From Certhia americana (taxonomy: Eukaryota; Chordata; Aves; Passeriformes; Certhiidae), in the NCBI GenBank assembly GCA_018697195.1, contig CM031864.1, positions 17,132,227 to 17,196,226 on the forward strand: a stretch of 64,000 bases of DNA, read 5' to 3'. The stretch's first letter is position 1; each line of letters opens with the position of its first letter. Positions 42,986 through 54,500 of this stretch are shown here, piece by piece. Under the pieces are notes generated by a model, which was not told the DNA's origin, did not search any database, and worked only from the letters and a program-made list of their open reading frames with translations. The position numbers were made by a program, and so were the translations under genes.

Positions 42986-43250
42986 TATAGGCTGATAGAT
43001 GGCAAGACTTAGACTATTTGAATGTAAACTTGGCTTCAGCCAAGTTCCCTTGGAGACAGAGCTCTCACCAGAAGCCAGAGCACTGGGGGCTGCAGCTGTG
43101 AGAGCCCAGCCCCCAGCCTGGCCAGCAGTACGTGGAGCTGGGGGCTGGGACTTGGGCATTGCACTCCCTGGAAGGCAGGCTTGGGTGTCTGAGCAAGGAA
43201 ACAGCATTACGCTCATTTCCAGTGCTTGAGGAAAGAGGACATTGTGTACT

Positions 43251-43254
<4 letters not shown>

Positions 43255-43284
<30 letters not shown>
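43255..43284 (+). repeat. (TG)n microsatellite
   Basis: About 14-15 uninterrupted TG dinucleotides followed by TATAACAGG. The repeat is translated as VCVCV or THTHT in flanking open frames, which are therefore discounted. Confidence 0.97.
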
Positions 43285-43286
<2 letters not shown>

Positions 43287-46200
43287 ACAGGTTGCATTTC
43301 TGCCAAGGAAACACACACTCCTGCCAGCGTCTCCTAACAGAGCAAGCACTGACTGGCCTGGGCAGAGCGACCAAGAGGAGTCCTGGCACCCTTCTTCTCC
43401 CCAGAGAGGGACATTCATGAACACAGCTATCCTCATCAGTTCTTGTTTTTGCCAGAAGCAGGAATAAAAAACTCTAGGTGCTTAAATCAACAAAGCACAT
43501 CAAGTGTAGAGGCTAATAAAGCCCTTTATTGCAGACTGAAGTCAGACTTAAGTCCGAGTGGTTAATGTGCTTTGGTCAGCTATTTGTTTTTCTCTTAGGT
43601 TTGTTCCTGACCACTTCATTTGCGGTGAGGTATTTGTGTCTTTTTATTACATTTATTATTTATATGAGACATAAACCAAACACACTTTCCATCCTAACTG
43701 GCAAAACAGTCCAGTGGTCTGTTTCTCTTATACAGAAACAGCCTGGAGGCATGACAGCTATCTTGCTTCTCCTCATGTTAGTCCTTAAACAGGCAAGACT
43801 TTCTCCAAGGCCAGCTGTCCTGATCCATCATCACAGGCTATCAGCAAGCTCATACCACCATAGTGACATGATGAAATACCAATTCCTGGCTAACTTGTGC
43901 TTCTTCCCAGCATTGCTAATGGTTCAACACCCTCAGTAACACCAGAGGTTAAGGACAACCAACAACCTGCCAATCAGTTTTTGTACAAGGCATTATTCAC
44001 TCAAGTAGGATATAAATCAACAAAGACACAAAATAGTGGTTGTCATAAACAGAGTTTACATATTGTGTGCTAGCCTGGAGCTTTTTGGTGGACAGAAACC
44101 CCTCAGAGCAGAAATGGCACCCAGCTTTACTTTTTGTTCTATAATGGGAGTATGAAATGACAGGCTGATTAAGAGTTTGTTTGAAGTCCATGGTGGCAAC
44201 TATTGTAATTTTATCATCACTCCTCAATTTTGTCTTGATGACCTGTGTAATAAAACCCTCAGATGTGATTAAAAAGAGTAAATTGTTTGTAGCTGTCCTT
44301 GCAGCTTTGGTTAATCCTATAGTAACTGCTATGCAGAAATCCATGCCAAATTGAAGAGCCAAAATGAGTAACACTAACTTCCCTTTCCTAGCATTTACTT
44401 TGACATGGGTTTCAGAACCCAGAAGAGAAGCAGGGGAAATACCTAGAGTAGCTTTCTCTCTCTGAGCTTCTGCTGCAAACCCTGCACCACAAAGCTTCAG
44501 CAACCCTGAGCACATGATATCCAGCTCAATCATGGGTTTTTTAACAGATGTGATCAGAAGCCTGAAATGTAGCATTAACGGGATGCCATAGCTAACAGGG
44601 CATGGGGATACAAAGCAAAGGGGTGTTGTTGGGAGAAAATAAAATTTTTAAAAAAAGAGAAGAAATTAAAATTTAAAAAGACAAAGACAGCTGAAAGGTC
44701 AGGAGAAAACTGTATGAATGTATGGGGAAATATGCCTGATTAAGAGCAGGAATGCCTGAGGGAAGCATTTAGGGAGAAACAAATGAGAGGCAATCGATGC
44801 CATGTTATTAATGACATGACAAATGCTCACAGCAAACAAAAGAACCTGCCTTCTCAATTACCTGGGGTAATTAATTTCCACCAGTTCTTGCCAGTAGTTT
44901 TGGCTAATTCACCAATACAGAAAATAACAACTCTTCCCAGGAGCTGCAGCAGAGTGCATTTTGAATGTCCCCAAGCCACCTTTCCTTAGTTGTTAAAATA
45001 AAATTCTTTTAGTTTTCCAGCCAAACACAGGCAGGGTAGGACACAGAGGCTGGGAAATGCAGAGACTCTTAGACGCTCAAGTGCCCATAGCAAAGGAGAT
45101 GGGTAGAGTACTGTACAATATACTTAAGGATCCCCAGACACCTTATTTTCCAGGGCAGAGTAAATCTGATCATCAGTGGGAAGGGGGTGAAGATTCAGGT
45201 ACCACTGCTTTAGACAGTGCTGTGCTGCAACACAGCTGTGCTTGCACCAAACACACCACCAGCCACAGGGGAAGAGTCTTTAACTATCAAATAATAATAA
45301 TGATAGTATGGTAAGTCCAGTGTGGGGGACAATTGCTGAACAAGGCGCACTCTTTCACATCAGAATTTGTGTCAGTTTTTATCTCAGAAATACTGCAAGG
45401 AGAAGTCGCTCTGATGACCTTCTATACCTTAACTGATCTTAGTTGTTACATCCAAGGCAAGGTAGGGTTACCTACTTCTCCTTGAGTTAACACTGACTGG
45501 ACTGTGGAATACACCCTGCTCATATCCATATTAGCACAGCAGAGAACTAAAAACTCAGTACACAGCCTTGATTTTTATAAACAAACATGCATAAAAATCT
45601 TGCAAATTCCAATTAGATTATAAAATGAAAATCCTATAAATTACAAGACAGATCCAGATCCCTGAGAAGAAGTTCAACAGCTTCAGTATCAATATCACAC
45701 AGAGTGCTAATTGTGGCAACAAACTGTGTTGAAATTCGTGTGTCCTTGTTGGGTTTCCAGCTTTCATTTTCAGATGTAAACAGTCAAGGAAATCATGTCT
45801 GAGTTCTCTCTTTCCCTAGAGAAAGGGATACGTAGAGGTTTCCAAAGCTTTGTGAGTTCCTTTGGCACCTCCTAGCTGAGACTTCCCCTTGCCAAAGAAT
45901 GAATATTTTACCTTGTCACATTTCTCAAAAATGTGACACGATGTACTAGACATTTGGTCAGCATTACATTTGTTAGCATGTTTCCAGGGGCTTGATAGTG
46001 CTTTGGTCCCCAGATGAGTGCCTAGAGTTAGTAATCATTTTTTTCAAGGCTACTTTTAAAGTGAAGTTGTTGAACACAGAACAACAGACCTAAAATATCA
46101 CAATTTTTCAGCCTTCTGACACTGTGAGCTTGGAGAAGGGACATTCCAAGCTGTCCTACCAGGGGCCATTTTTCAAGAAGAACACAAACTGTGACAATGA

Positions 46201-46510
46201 CAGGGAGGTTTTGGGGAAGGCTCTGTCAGGAGGTAGCTACAGCAAGCCTCAGTACAGACCAGTATAGGAGCTGTCTGCCATGCAGAATAGGCTGGGAGAA
46301 AAAGCATTTCTTCTTTTCTCTTTGTAATGTACTTTTTCTTAGGAACATGATGTAATGAGGGCTGGATGATCACCACCCAGTCTGTTCATTACCTTGAAAG
46401 AGTAGCTCTGACTGCTGTGGGATGAAAAAGGGCTGCCAGAACAGGAGGTTGGCTGTACAAGGATTTCACCCACGGCCTCTGGGTCATGCCTGGTGGATGC
46501 AAGTTGAGGT
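43285..46510. other. Intergenic; contains the longest open frame of the right part
   Basis: AT-rich. It contains a 192-codon - strand open frame (43,997-44,575) discussed in the findings. No known gene, RNA or transposon end was recognised. Confidence 0.5.
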
Positions 46511-46520
46511 TCAGCCCATT

Positions 46521-46820
46521 CCCAGGGTTAGGAGAGAGACACAGCTCCAAGCAGAGACAGAATGCAAAAGGGTAACCAAAATAATAGATCACCCCCACAA
46601 AATTAATAAATACTAAAGTATTTGTCTGGGCCATAACTGGGCATTATTATATACTAATCAGCCAACTTATGGGTTCAGTGTTAGGGAAAAGAAGAACTCC
46701 TAGGGTTAGAAGCACCAGGTGGAACAAGGCACCTTAGAGAGGGAAGGGTAGGCTGTCCAAATAATAGATCCCTGACAGCTCATTCCTCTGGGCCATAACT
46801 GGTGGGTCATGGGCTCAGTC
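46521..46820 (+). repeat. Imperfect tandem duplication, unit about 160-180 bp
   Basis: Blocks recur in the same order in two adjacent copies: AGGGTTAG (46,524 and 46,702), ATAATAGATC (46,581 and 46,761), TCTGGGCCATAACTGG (46,625 and 46,787) and ATGGGTTCAG or ATGGGCTCAG (46,669 and 46,809). Spacing between blocks differs by small insertions in the first copy. It is not identified as a known element. Confidence 0.7.
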
Positions 46821-46824
46821 CAGG

Positions 46825-49060
46825 AACAACGATTCAGGTTCTGATTTAGGTCAGCATTTACTGAGGCTTCATCTCTCTGTTAACCCTAAAGCCAAGTACA
46901 ACACCAGGCACACACACAGAGCAGTCCTGAGCTGTAAGCATGCAATCATTGGAAATCTTGGGTAGTTCCACCAGCTCAGGGAGCTGATTATCCTGGCCCT
47001 GAATATAGGCTGTGTTTACTGGAAAGGAGATGAGAAATTAGAATATCCATTTGCTTACAAAGACCAGCTTGCAGGGTGCTAACTTTGCAAGTTTTAAGTA
47101 CAGTGCTGTTGTAAACTGTATTTGTGGCCATTTTCTTATCTTAGCATAGTCCTTTATGAAGATAAAGCACCAATACTAATGCTGATTTTAATACAACTGA
47201 TTCTACCTTTCAGCCCTCATTTTGGACCCTTGGAGTACAGCTGCAGAGAATAAACAGCCCAGGAAAACTACATTGCTTGCTGGAATACTAAAATAGAAAA
47301 GTGACTGAGATGGTGTTTCTGTGTAACATCAGACTACTTGCAAAAGGACAGGGAACAAACAATGCAGTTAATGCTGTCAACAACTGCAGACCTGTAAAAC
47401 CTAAAATTATTAAGGCAAATGGTAAAAACCTCTTGAAGAAAAACCACAGCAAACTTCTCACTCCAAAAGTAGAAATAGAGGTCAGTTGGCACAAATTGTT
47501 TATTGTATGTAGAGTACAAGATTCCTTGGCAATCAAATATATTTTGCAACAAACAACACCTGCAGGAGCACTACAGAGCCAAGGGATGTAGTGGGTAGAA
47601 GAGGAAAGGGATAATGATGGAAATCTTGCTAGCCAAGCTCACCCCTTCCAGGAAACATTACAATACCACATACCAAAGTGCCTGGGTTGTTTTTCTTGCT
47701 TTATCATTTGATTTTCCATATGGTTTCATAATTAGCTACCTTAGTTCATGTACCATTTCACGTCTTTCCTATAAAATATTTCCTCAAAGCACTTTATAAG
47801 CAGCTAACAGAAACTCCCTAACAGTGGTTTTGTGTGTACAGCAGCAACAGAATTGACATGATTCCTGGAGTTCTGCCAAAACCCAGTGTCTTTCAGGTCC
47901 ACTTAGCTGGCAAAACAGTATGGAAATAGTGGCCAAGATGCAATGGTTGTACTCATTCCTTGTAATTCCATCAGCATAAAAAGGTGAGTTGGTATAAACA
48001 GAGCTTAGGGTGCAAAAATCTCCCAAACATCTACTGCCCCAACAAGCCAGTTGCCGTTAGAGCAGATGCAGTACCTAAGTTACTTGCTGTTGAACAGAAG
48101 AATTTAGTGAGCTCAGGCCATTGCACAACACTGTCTGCAAAGAAAGGGAGGAATTAATTTTTCCAGACTTGGAACTGTATCAGAGACAGCTCTGATGCAT
48201 TCACAGCTGGTTCTTATTGGACCCAGCATTGACGTGAGCGAGCACCAAGCAGCAAGTGACCTGGTGAGTGTTTGTCAGTGGAACTTAGAGCGGACCAGGA
48301 CACCATGCTCATATAAAAAGTACCTCAGACAGAGTTACAGACTGGCCTTAAAAAAAAAACAAAACAAGCAAAATAGAAAAAAAAAACCCCTACCCAACAT
48401 ACAGATTTAGTATTCTTGAAAAGGTTAGGCAACAAAAAATAAATGTAGCAATGGCAAACATTGGCTGTTCTTCCTAATTGATATCCACAGCTAAACCTGA
48501 TTTTGCCTCAGACTTTCTGCCAGCACTGTGTACCAATTCTCCTGTTTTTATTAAAAGCAAGATTGTGCTGTAAATTAACCAAGTTTATGCTGCACTGGAA
48601 TCACCCTTTGCCACTGTCCTTCTTTTTCAAACATGATGACATTACGTTGCCTTTGCAGGCCCATGCCAAAACTAACAAATCTTAGGTAGTTCCGAAGCAT
48701 TTCTGTATGGATTAGTATTCTCAACCCTGCTCTTTTTAGAAACATGAAAAAGTTTACTGAATCAATACATTTTAAAATAGTTTCAGAATTTCAAAATGAA
48801 AAATATTTAGTTGCTATAGCAGAAGATATTTGTATTTGCCTGTGTTAATTTTTCTTCTGCTTACCTTTCCTCTTGAAACCTCATTCAGTGACCAGAGTTG
48901 CTTAGATAAACAACTAAGCATATCCAAAAGAAACAACAGCAAGAGTCAAAGAAAGTTCTTAGGTCAGCAACACTTAAACATGTCATTGTTTCAAACCACC
49001 AGGATTTTGCACAAGCTAACATTTCTTATGATCTCCACTTTAGTAACATATTTGGTCATA
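46825..49060. other. Intergenic, no gene recognised
   Basis: AT-rich, with A/C-rich low complexity near 48,350-48,385. Short open frames only. Confidence 0.55.
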
Positions 49061-49061
49061 C

Positions 49062-49111
49062 GGAGGAAAGGAAAGGAAAAGGGAAACAGGGAAACAGGAA
49101 AAAGAAAGGAA
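49062..49111 (+). repeat. Purine tract (GGAAA-like units)
   Basis: Fifty nucleotides of A and G with only two C interruptions, built of GGAAA and GGGAAACA units. It lies about 150 nt upstream of the CpG-rich patch that follows. Confidence 0.8.
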
Positions 49112-49249
49112 CCATTCAGCACTGGGGAGGATGAGAAACTATTCGCATAGGACCCCATAATAATAAATCTACAGCAAAATTCTGGCATCCCAGGACCACG
49201 TTTGCTGGAATTGCTTTGGCTGGCAGAGTATGATTAGCACCAGCTGTGC

Positions 49250-49660
49250 TGCATCCCATTGGAGCTGTCAGGCTGCTTCTGCCTTTCCTGCCTGGGCAGT
49301 GACCCCGGGCACAGCGCTGCTCCGGTGTGATGCTCCAGGGAGCGCCGAGCAGCTTGGGCAGCAGGTTAGTACAGATTTATGCAATACAAACACTGAACTA
49401 GTGTAAAACAACAGGGCAATGTAACCACGCCTAAGCCCAAGCAGCTAAGCTCAGCCCTGGGAAGATGAGCTCCGTGTCAGAGCTGCTCCCGGCGGAGCCC
49501 CGCACAGCGGGACCCTCTGCCTGCCCTCCCACACCGCGCTTCCAGGAGAAATCCTGGCGTCCCACTTTGGCGGCCAAGGAAAGGAAGAATAGCCTTAACT
49601 TGTCCTAGAGGCTGGCTTGTCCCCCTCCCCCGCAGGCACTGACACATGCCCGACCCCCAC
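49250..49660. promoter_or_regulatory. Small orphan CpG-island-like region
   Basis: Roughly 18 CpG dinucleotides occur within about 400 nt, while the surrounding 30 kb has very few. A good donor-like site, CAG followed by GTTAGT, lies at 49,364 on the + strand. It could be the promoter and first exon of an unknown transcript, or an enhancer. No protein-coding exon is recognisable next to it. Confidence 0.4.
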
Positions 49661-51520
49661 CACGAGCAGGAGCAAAGTAATTGTGAGTTTTATTAAATTT
49701 GTGACTTTAAACATCTAATTGCAGGTTAAATGGAGGTGGACAGAAAATTGAGCCATAACCTAAGCTCCTAGTTCACAAAAATCACCCTTTGCACAGACTA
49801 CAGTGGAGATATCATGACATGTGAATTATTTAAGGATTTTAAAGCTGATATTTCACTTTGCTTAACATGCACATTTTTCTCCAAATCAGTTTGCCCTAGA
49901 ACATGCCCTCCTCTCTCCCTGCTAGCAAAGAAGCATATATTTTTTCCTGAGTCTTAAGTGAAAAAAAAGGAATGCAGGGCTTATCTGACATTCTGTTTAC
50001 TCTTATATATCACCATTGTGTAAGGTCTGTAAATATTTTCCATATGTTGGCTAAAGCAATCCCTCCATTTCAGCATCTGCAAGATCTGCCCACATAACCT
50101 TTCAAATTAGGCTTAATAAATTATTTCTGCAAAAGTCAAATAAAGACAGCTCAAGGACTCTTCACACACCCATCCCCCCACTCTCCCACTATTTAGTAAA
50201 GCTAAAGCTTTACTCTCAAGAGAGGAATTCACCCATAAGATTCATAGTCGCTGTAACTCTGAAATTTAAACTTCTAAGGCCTTTTTTCAAAAGTAAAAAT
50301 CAAGCATATTTATTTTTTTAGGCTGCCTTACCTTTGCCTGCCAAGCTCAGGGTGGGCTCTAACACTGAAGATGGTGGATTCCTTCCCTCTGCATCCTGTA
50401 GCAGCAAAGAGTCCTCGGGCAACAGCCCCAGCTGGGTGGGACACACGACCCACACACCTGGAGTCTGGGGCAAGTGGGAGCAGCTGACCCACTGATAAAC
50501 TCACTTAATAAACCTCCACTGGGCTGAGGAAAGAACAACAGAAGGCACACATGAGAAATCCCATTGAAATATTTTGAAAACAAAACGTTGCTTTTGGCAC
50601 CAAAACTTCAAGTCAATCAATGAACTGCTCTGATGAGGAAGGAGAACCCTTAGAATGGTTCCATGTAATCTTATTCCACCAAAGTCACCTTTCAAATGAA
50701 GTGGTCTCACCTCTGGAGAGAGTCATCTCCATGTACAGTTTTCTGTGTCTGGTGGATTTTAGTCAGCAAGAAGTTGATCCCTGTCATGGTCAAAGATTAA
50801 ATTAAGGTTTATGAACATAATCATAATTGTTTGCACTCTGTGTAAACAAATACCCAAGCAGAACAATGAATGTTAATGCATAGTTTGTATGGGGAGAATT
50901 AGGAGTAAAAAGCCTGAACTGTACTCTTGTGCCTGTTGATTTATCTGACTAAATGGATTTCTGTAAGGATAATATCTAAATGACAGCATTGTAGGAAAGT
51001 ATTTATACACCCCCAAGCAACCATAAATTGCAATGTAGTAGAAGTTCAGATTTTAATTATTGTTCCTTTTGCCTTCCACCTCTCTTTCCTGTGTTATTTA
51101 CTCATGTCCCCTGCAGTCCTTATTCCATGCTGGCTGCTCAGATGAGAAATGTCTTCCTCAGTGAGTAACATCATAATTAGACTGAGAATAGGATGAGTGT
51201 TTTCTATGAAAAGTTAAAACAAGAATCCCGCAGAGTTTAGTAAAGAAAACTCAAAGCTTTCTGCAAGGATACAGCCAACATCTCTTGTTTCTCTTTCACC
51301 CCCCTGCACCCAAGCAATGAATGAGTCACCTCCACAATGTACCCAGCATACACTGATCATATCACACAAAATAAATGCCTCAAAACCCCATGTGTTTTTC
51401 CAAGAAATCTCCAAAACAGTTTGAGCCTTCCCTTGCCACTTCTTCCAATTTCTCATCCTAATTTCAGAGCAGTCATCATGGATAAAGTATACATCTTCCC
51501 CCAGTAAAACTATTGTGGCT
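49661..51520. other. Intergenic, no gene recognised
   Basis: AT-rich to mixed composition with short open frames only. Nothing notable was seen. Confidence 0.55.
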
Positions 51521-54500
51521 TTTTCACTATGAAGTATTTTTATTTATTTGAATGTGCTGGACACCAGACTGAATGGAGTGCACAGTCGGAAGACAAATTA
51601 AAAGTGCAGAAGACAAACTACAGAAGAAAACCTTCTTGTGGGTTGGACATGTCTGGCTGGAGGTGGAGGAAGATGTCCCAGAGAAGGACCAACAGAGTTG
51701 CTTCAGGTGGTCCAGCAGCAGGGGATGGTGGGCAGGAGTCCAACAGACCCCAAAGAGTCAGGATACCACTCATGCCTAGCAAGACAAGAGCACTGCAGTG
51801 CAGAGCCCCACAAAATAAAAGGCAGATTTTGCAGCCAAACATCAGACTTCCTGTAGAAAAAGACTAGGCAAAGACAACAGTGGTACAAATAAGGAAAACT
51901 CTATCCAAATTACAGAGTAGACAGAGGTTAGGATCACACCGAGGTATCCCAGCTCACAGCATGGGGGTCAGCCTCAGAATGGGAGGAGCAGTTCTGAGCC
52001 TCAGCCACAGCAGAAGGTCACACAGGTCACTAAAGAGGAAATTACTTTGTACCAAAGGTCTCATTGGATGGTGTGAATCACCCAGCTGTGACACAACTTT
52101 CCTCCTTTTCAGCACAAGGAACTTTAAAATAAACTAGCCATAGTTGAAGTGCAGGATCCAGTGCATTTCAACATCTTTTAATCATCAATGATGATTATTA
52201 GACTAATTCCCTTGACTTACAAATCAACTTTATTAAGCTGGGAAATTTTCTATATCCATCATTCTACAGAGCATTCTTCCATGTAAGAGTGAAAATCTTA
52301 TTAAATATTACATGGCATGGCATTCATCACTTGGAGCCTAAGTGATCTCAGAATATGCAACTAGTTTTGAAACTGAGAGTCAAGAAAACAGGGTTTTTTC
52401 AAGTTTACCCATGAAAATGATGTTTCTTCACCACATGAACCTCTTCACAATGCTTTCCCTTCCTGGGAGTGTTTAGTTTACAGCCTGACATTTAACACTT
52501 GTGCAGATTCACTCCCCAAATTCTGTGTGTTGTGACAAAGGCAGTCTGCTGCAAATGCACCAGATGAGAGCTGGGAGCAGGAAAGAGAAAGAACAGCCTC
52601 CTATATCCTATGTACTATCCTTTAATGCATCTTACGCATTTACAAGTGAGCAGTGTTTGAAAAAGGTTGTCTTGGAACATAGCATGGGGGAAAACACACT
52701 ACCAAGAGGAACAAGCGATATGTATTTCAAAAGTTTAGGGAAAATTTCTTAATGCTTTAAAAATATAGTGAAGGACTACCTTTTTTTTTTCTTTTTTTTT
52801 CACATGGCAAAATGTGCCTTTCAGCAGGAAAATTTAGAAAACACTTAGAGCAAAGTGTTTTAACCTTTCACATTTTACTTCAGATTGCTGAAGTAGTGGA
52901 AGTAGAACAGAGAACTCCCCCCAGAACATCAGCTCTTAGACATGCATTATCTATAAATTGCTAAAGTGATTAGGGAAGCCTCACATAAAAAGAAGTGAGG
53001 CAGAGAAAATTCAAATGCCCTGACATGGTTGCTGGCAGAGCTAGGTTCTCCACTGTGCTGTGACCTCAGAGTGGTTTACAACGCTCCACAGGAAGTACAA
53101 GTTACCTTTCTGAAATGGCATTTTGGCCAGGGAATTCTTCAGAACCAATGTCTAAATGAAACAGAGCAGATAAAGGCTGTCCCCAAAGGGCTTAAAGTAG
53201 ATTGTATAAATCTCAAACAATATATTAATATACCCCAAATCCCCTGGATTTAGACCTATCAAGATCTGCTCAGAGTTTTCTGTGTCTGGGTACCAGTACC
53301 TGACTCACTCAGGTGATAATCAGGAGTTGTGTCACAGAAACCAGCACTAATTCTCTGCTATAAAATGTGCATCAAACCTCCAGATTTCTCAGATGAGGTG
53401 GCCTAAATAGATAGATGTTTTTCTATGTCTAATTTACAATGTGTGTTTTATTACAAAGGTAATTCCACTGCATTGCAATACCTGGAGTATGCAGAAGAAC
53501 AAAAACTAACTTGCTAAGTCTATTTGTCACTATCAGGGTTTAAAAAGAAAGTAAATAAACACAGGCTTCTTCTATTGCAAAATGAACTCAAACTGTGAGA
53601 AGAGGAAGATGCACACACAGAGACCAACAGTAAAGAGCCCATTTTTCATTGGATCTGCAGGAGACAGTTTTAGGGGGAAATTCCCATTAGAGCTTCAACA
53701 GCTTATGCAGAAAACTCTCCCTGCCTGTATTGGCAAACAGAGCTGCAGTATTAGATACCAGTGACACACTGGCAGCAGTAAGGTTTCAGCTCTGTGGCAT
53801 TTGCCTGTTTGCACTGGCCTGATAGGAACATCAAAGGAAAACCACTGCCAGGGAGAAATGTTTTTCTTAATTAGTATCACCAGTGAATAGCTCTAATTAC
53901 TGAGTTATGGAGAGCAACACCTGACAGTTTTGCAAGATTTATGTGATAGCTTTGATCAACCAATCTTCCTCAAGAAAAAAGAAATGGGTAATCTCTCCAT
54001 GAGAGTGTTTTGCACTATCCCAATGACATCCACATGAAGTTATCAAGTATTTTAGAAGAATAAAACAAAGGTTTGAAATTTCCTCAGCTGGCTGCCCATT
54101 TGAATTCACACCCAGAGGCATAGAGTTGTGTGATGTAATTCAGTAAATCAGTTTAAAATAGGCTTCATTTTAGCACTAGAAATCTTCAAGAAAATAAAGC
54201 AAAGTTTCAGGGAAAATGCAAGTTTACCCATCAAATATTTGGTCGAGTCTGAGTTTGAATCACACATTAGAATCCTTTAGTCAGAGGTAATGTAATGTGT
54301 ATTTCAATGGCAGTCAGTCCTAGGGAAGGTGAGAAGTTCAGAGAACATCCCTGAACTTTCTTAGTCTGTGGCAGTGAATCACAGAGTATGTTGAAAGCAC
54401 AGCCCATGACACATGAAGAGGGGCTTCCTTTTATTTCATGACTGATAAAAGAACACCTCTAATTCCTTAAAAATACTTCAGCACTGTGAAACAGTTTCAC

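Noticed and set aside
42935..43436. Open frames across the (TG)n repeat on both strands
   Set aside because: Their length comes from the microsatellite and a GC-rich flank; the peptides are THTHT and VCVCV runs.
51573..51779. A segment reading FLWVGHVW, reminiscent of the C-terminal part of some LINE reverse-transcriptase proteins
   Set aside because: Only a few residues match, no other reverse-transcriptase motif is nearby, and other frames are equally open.
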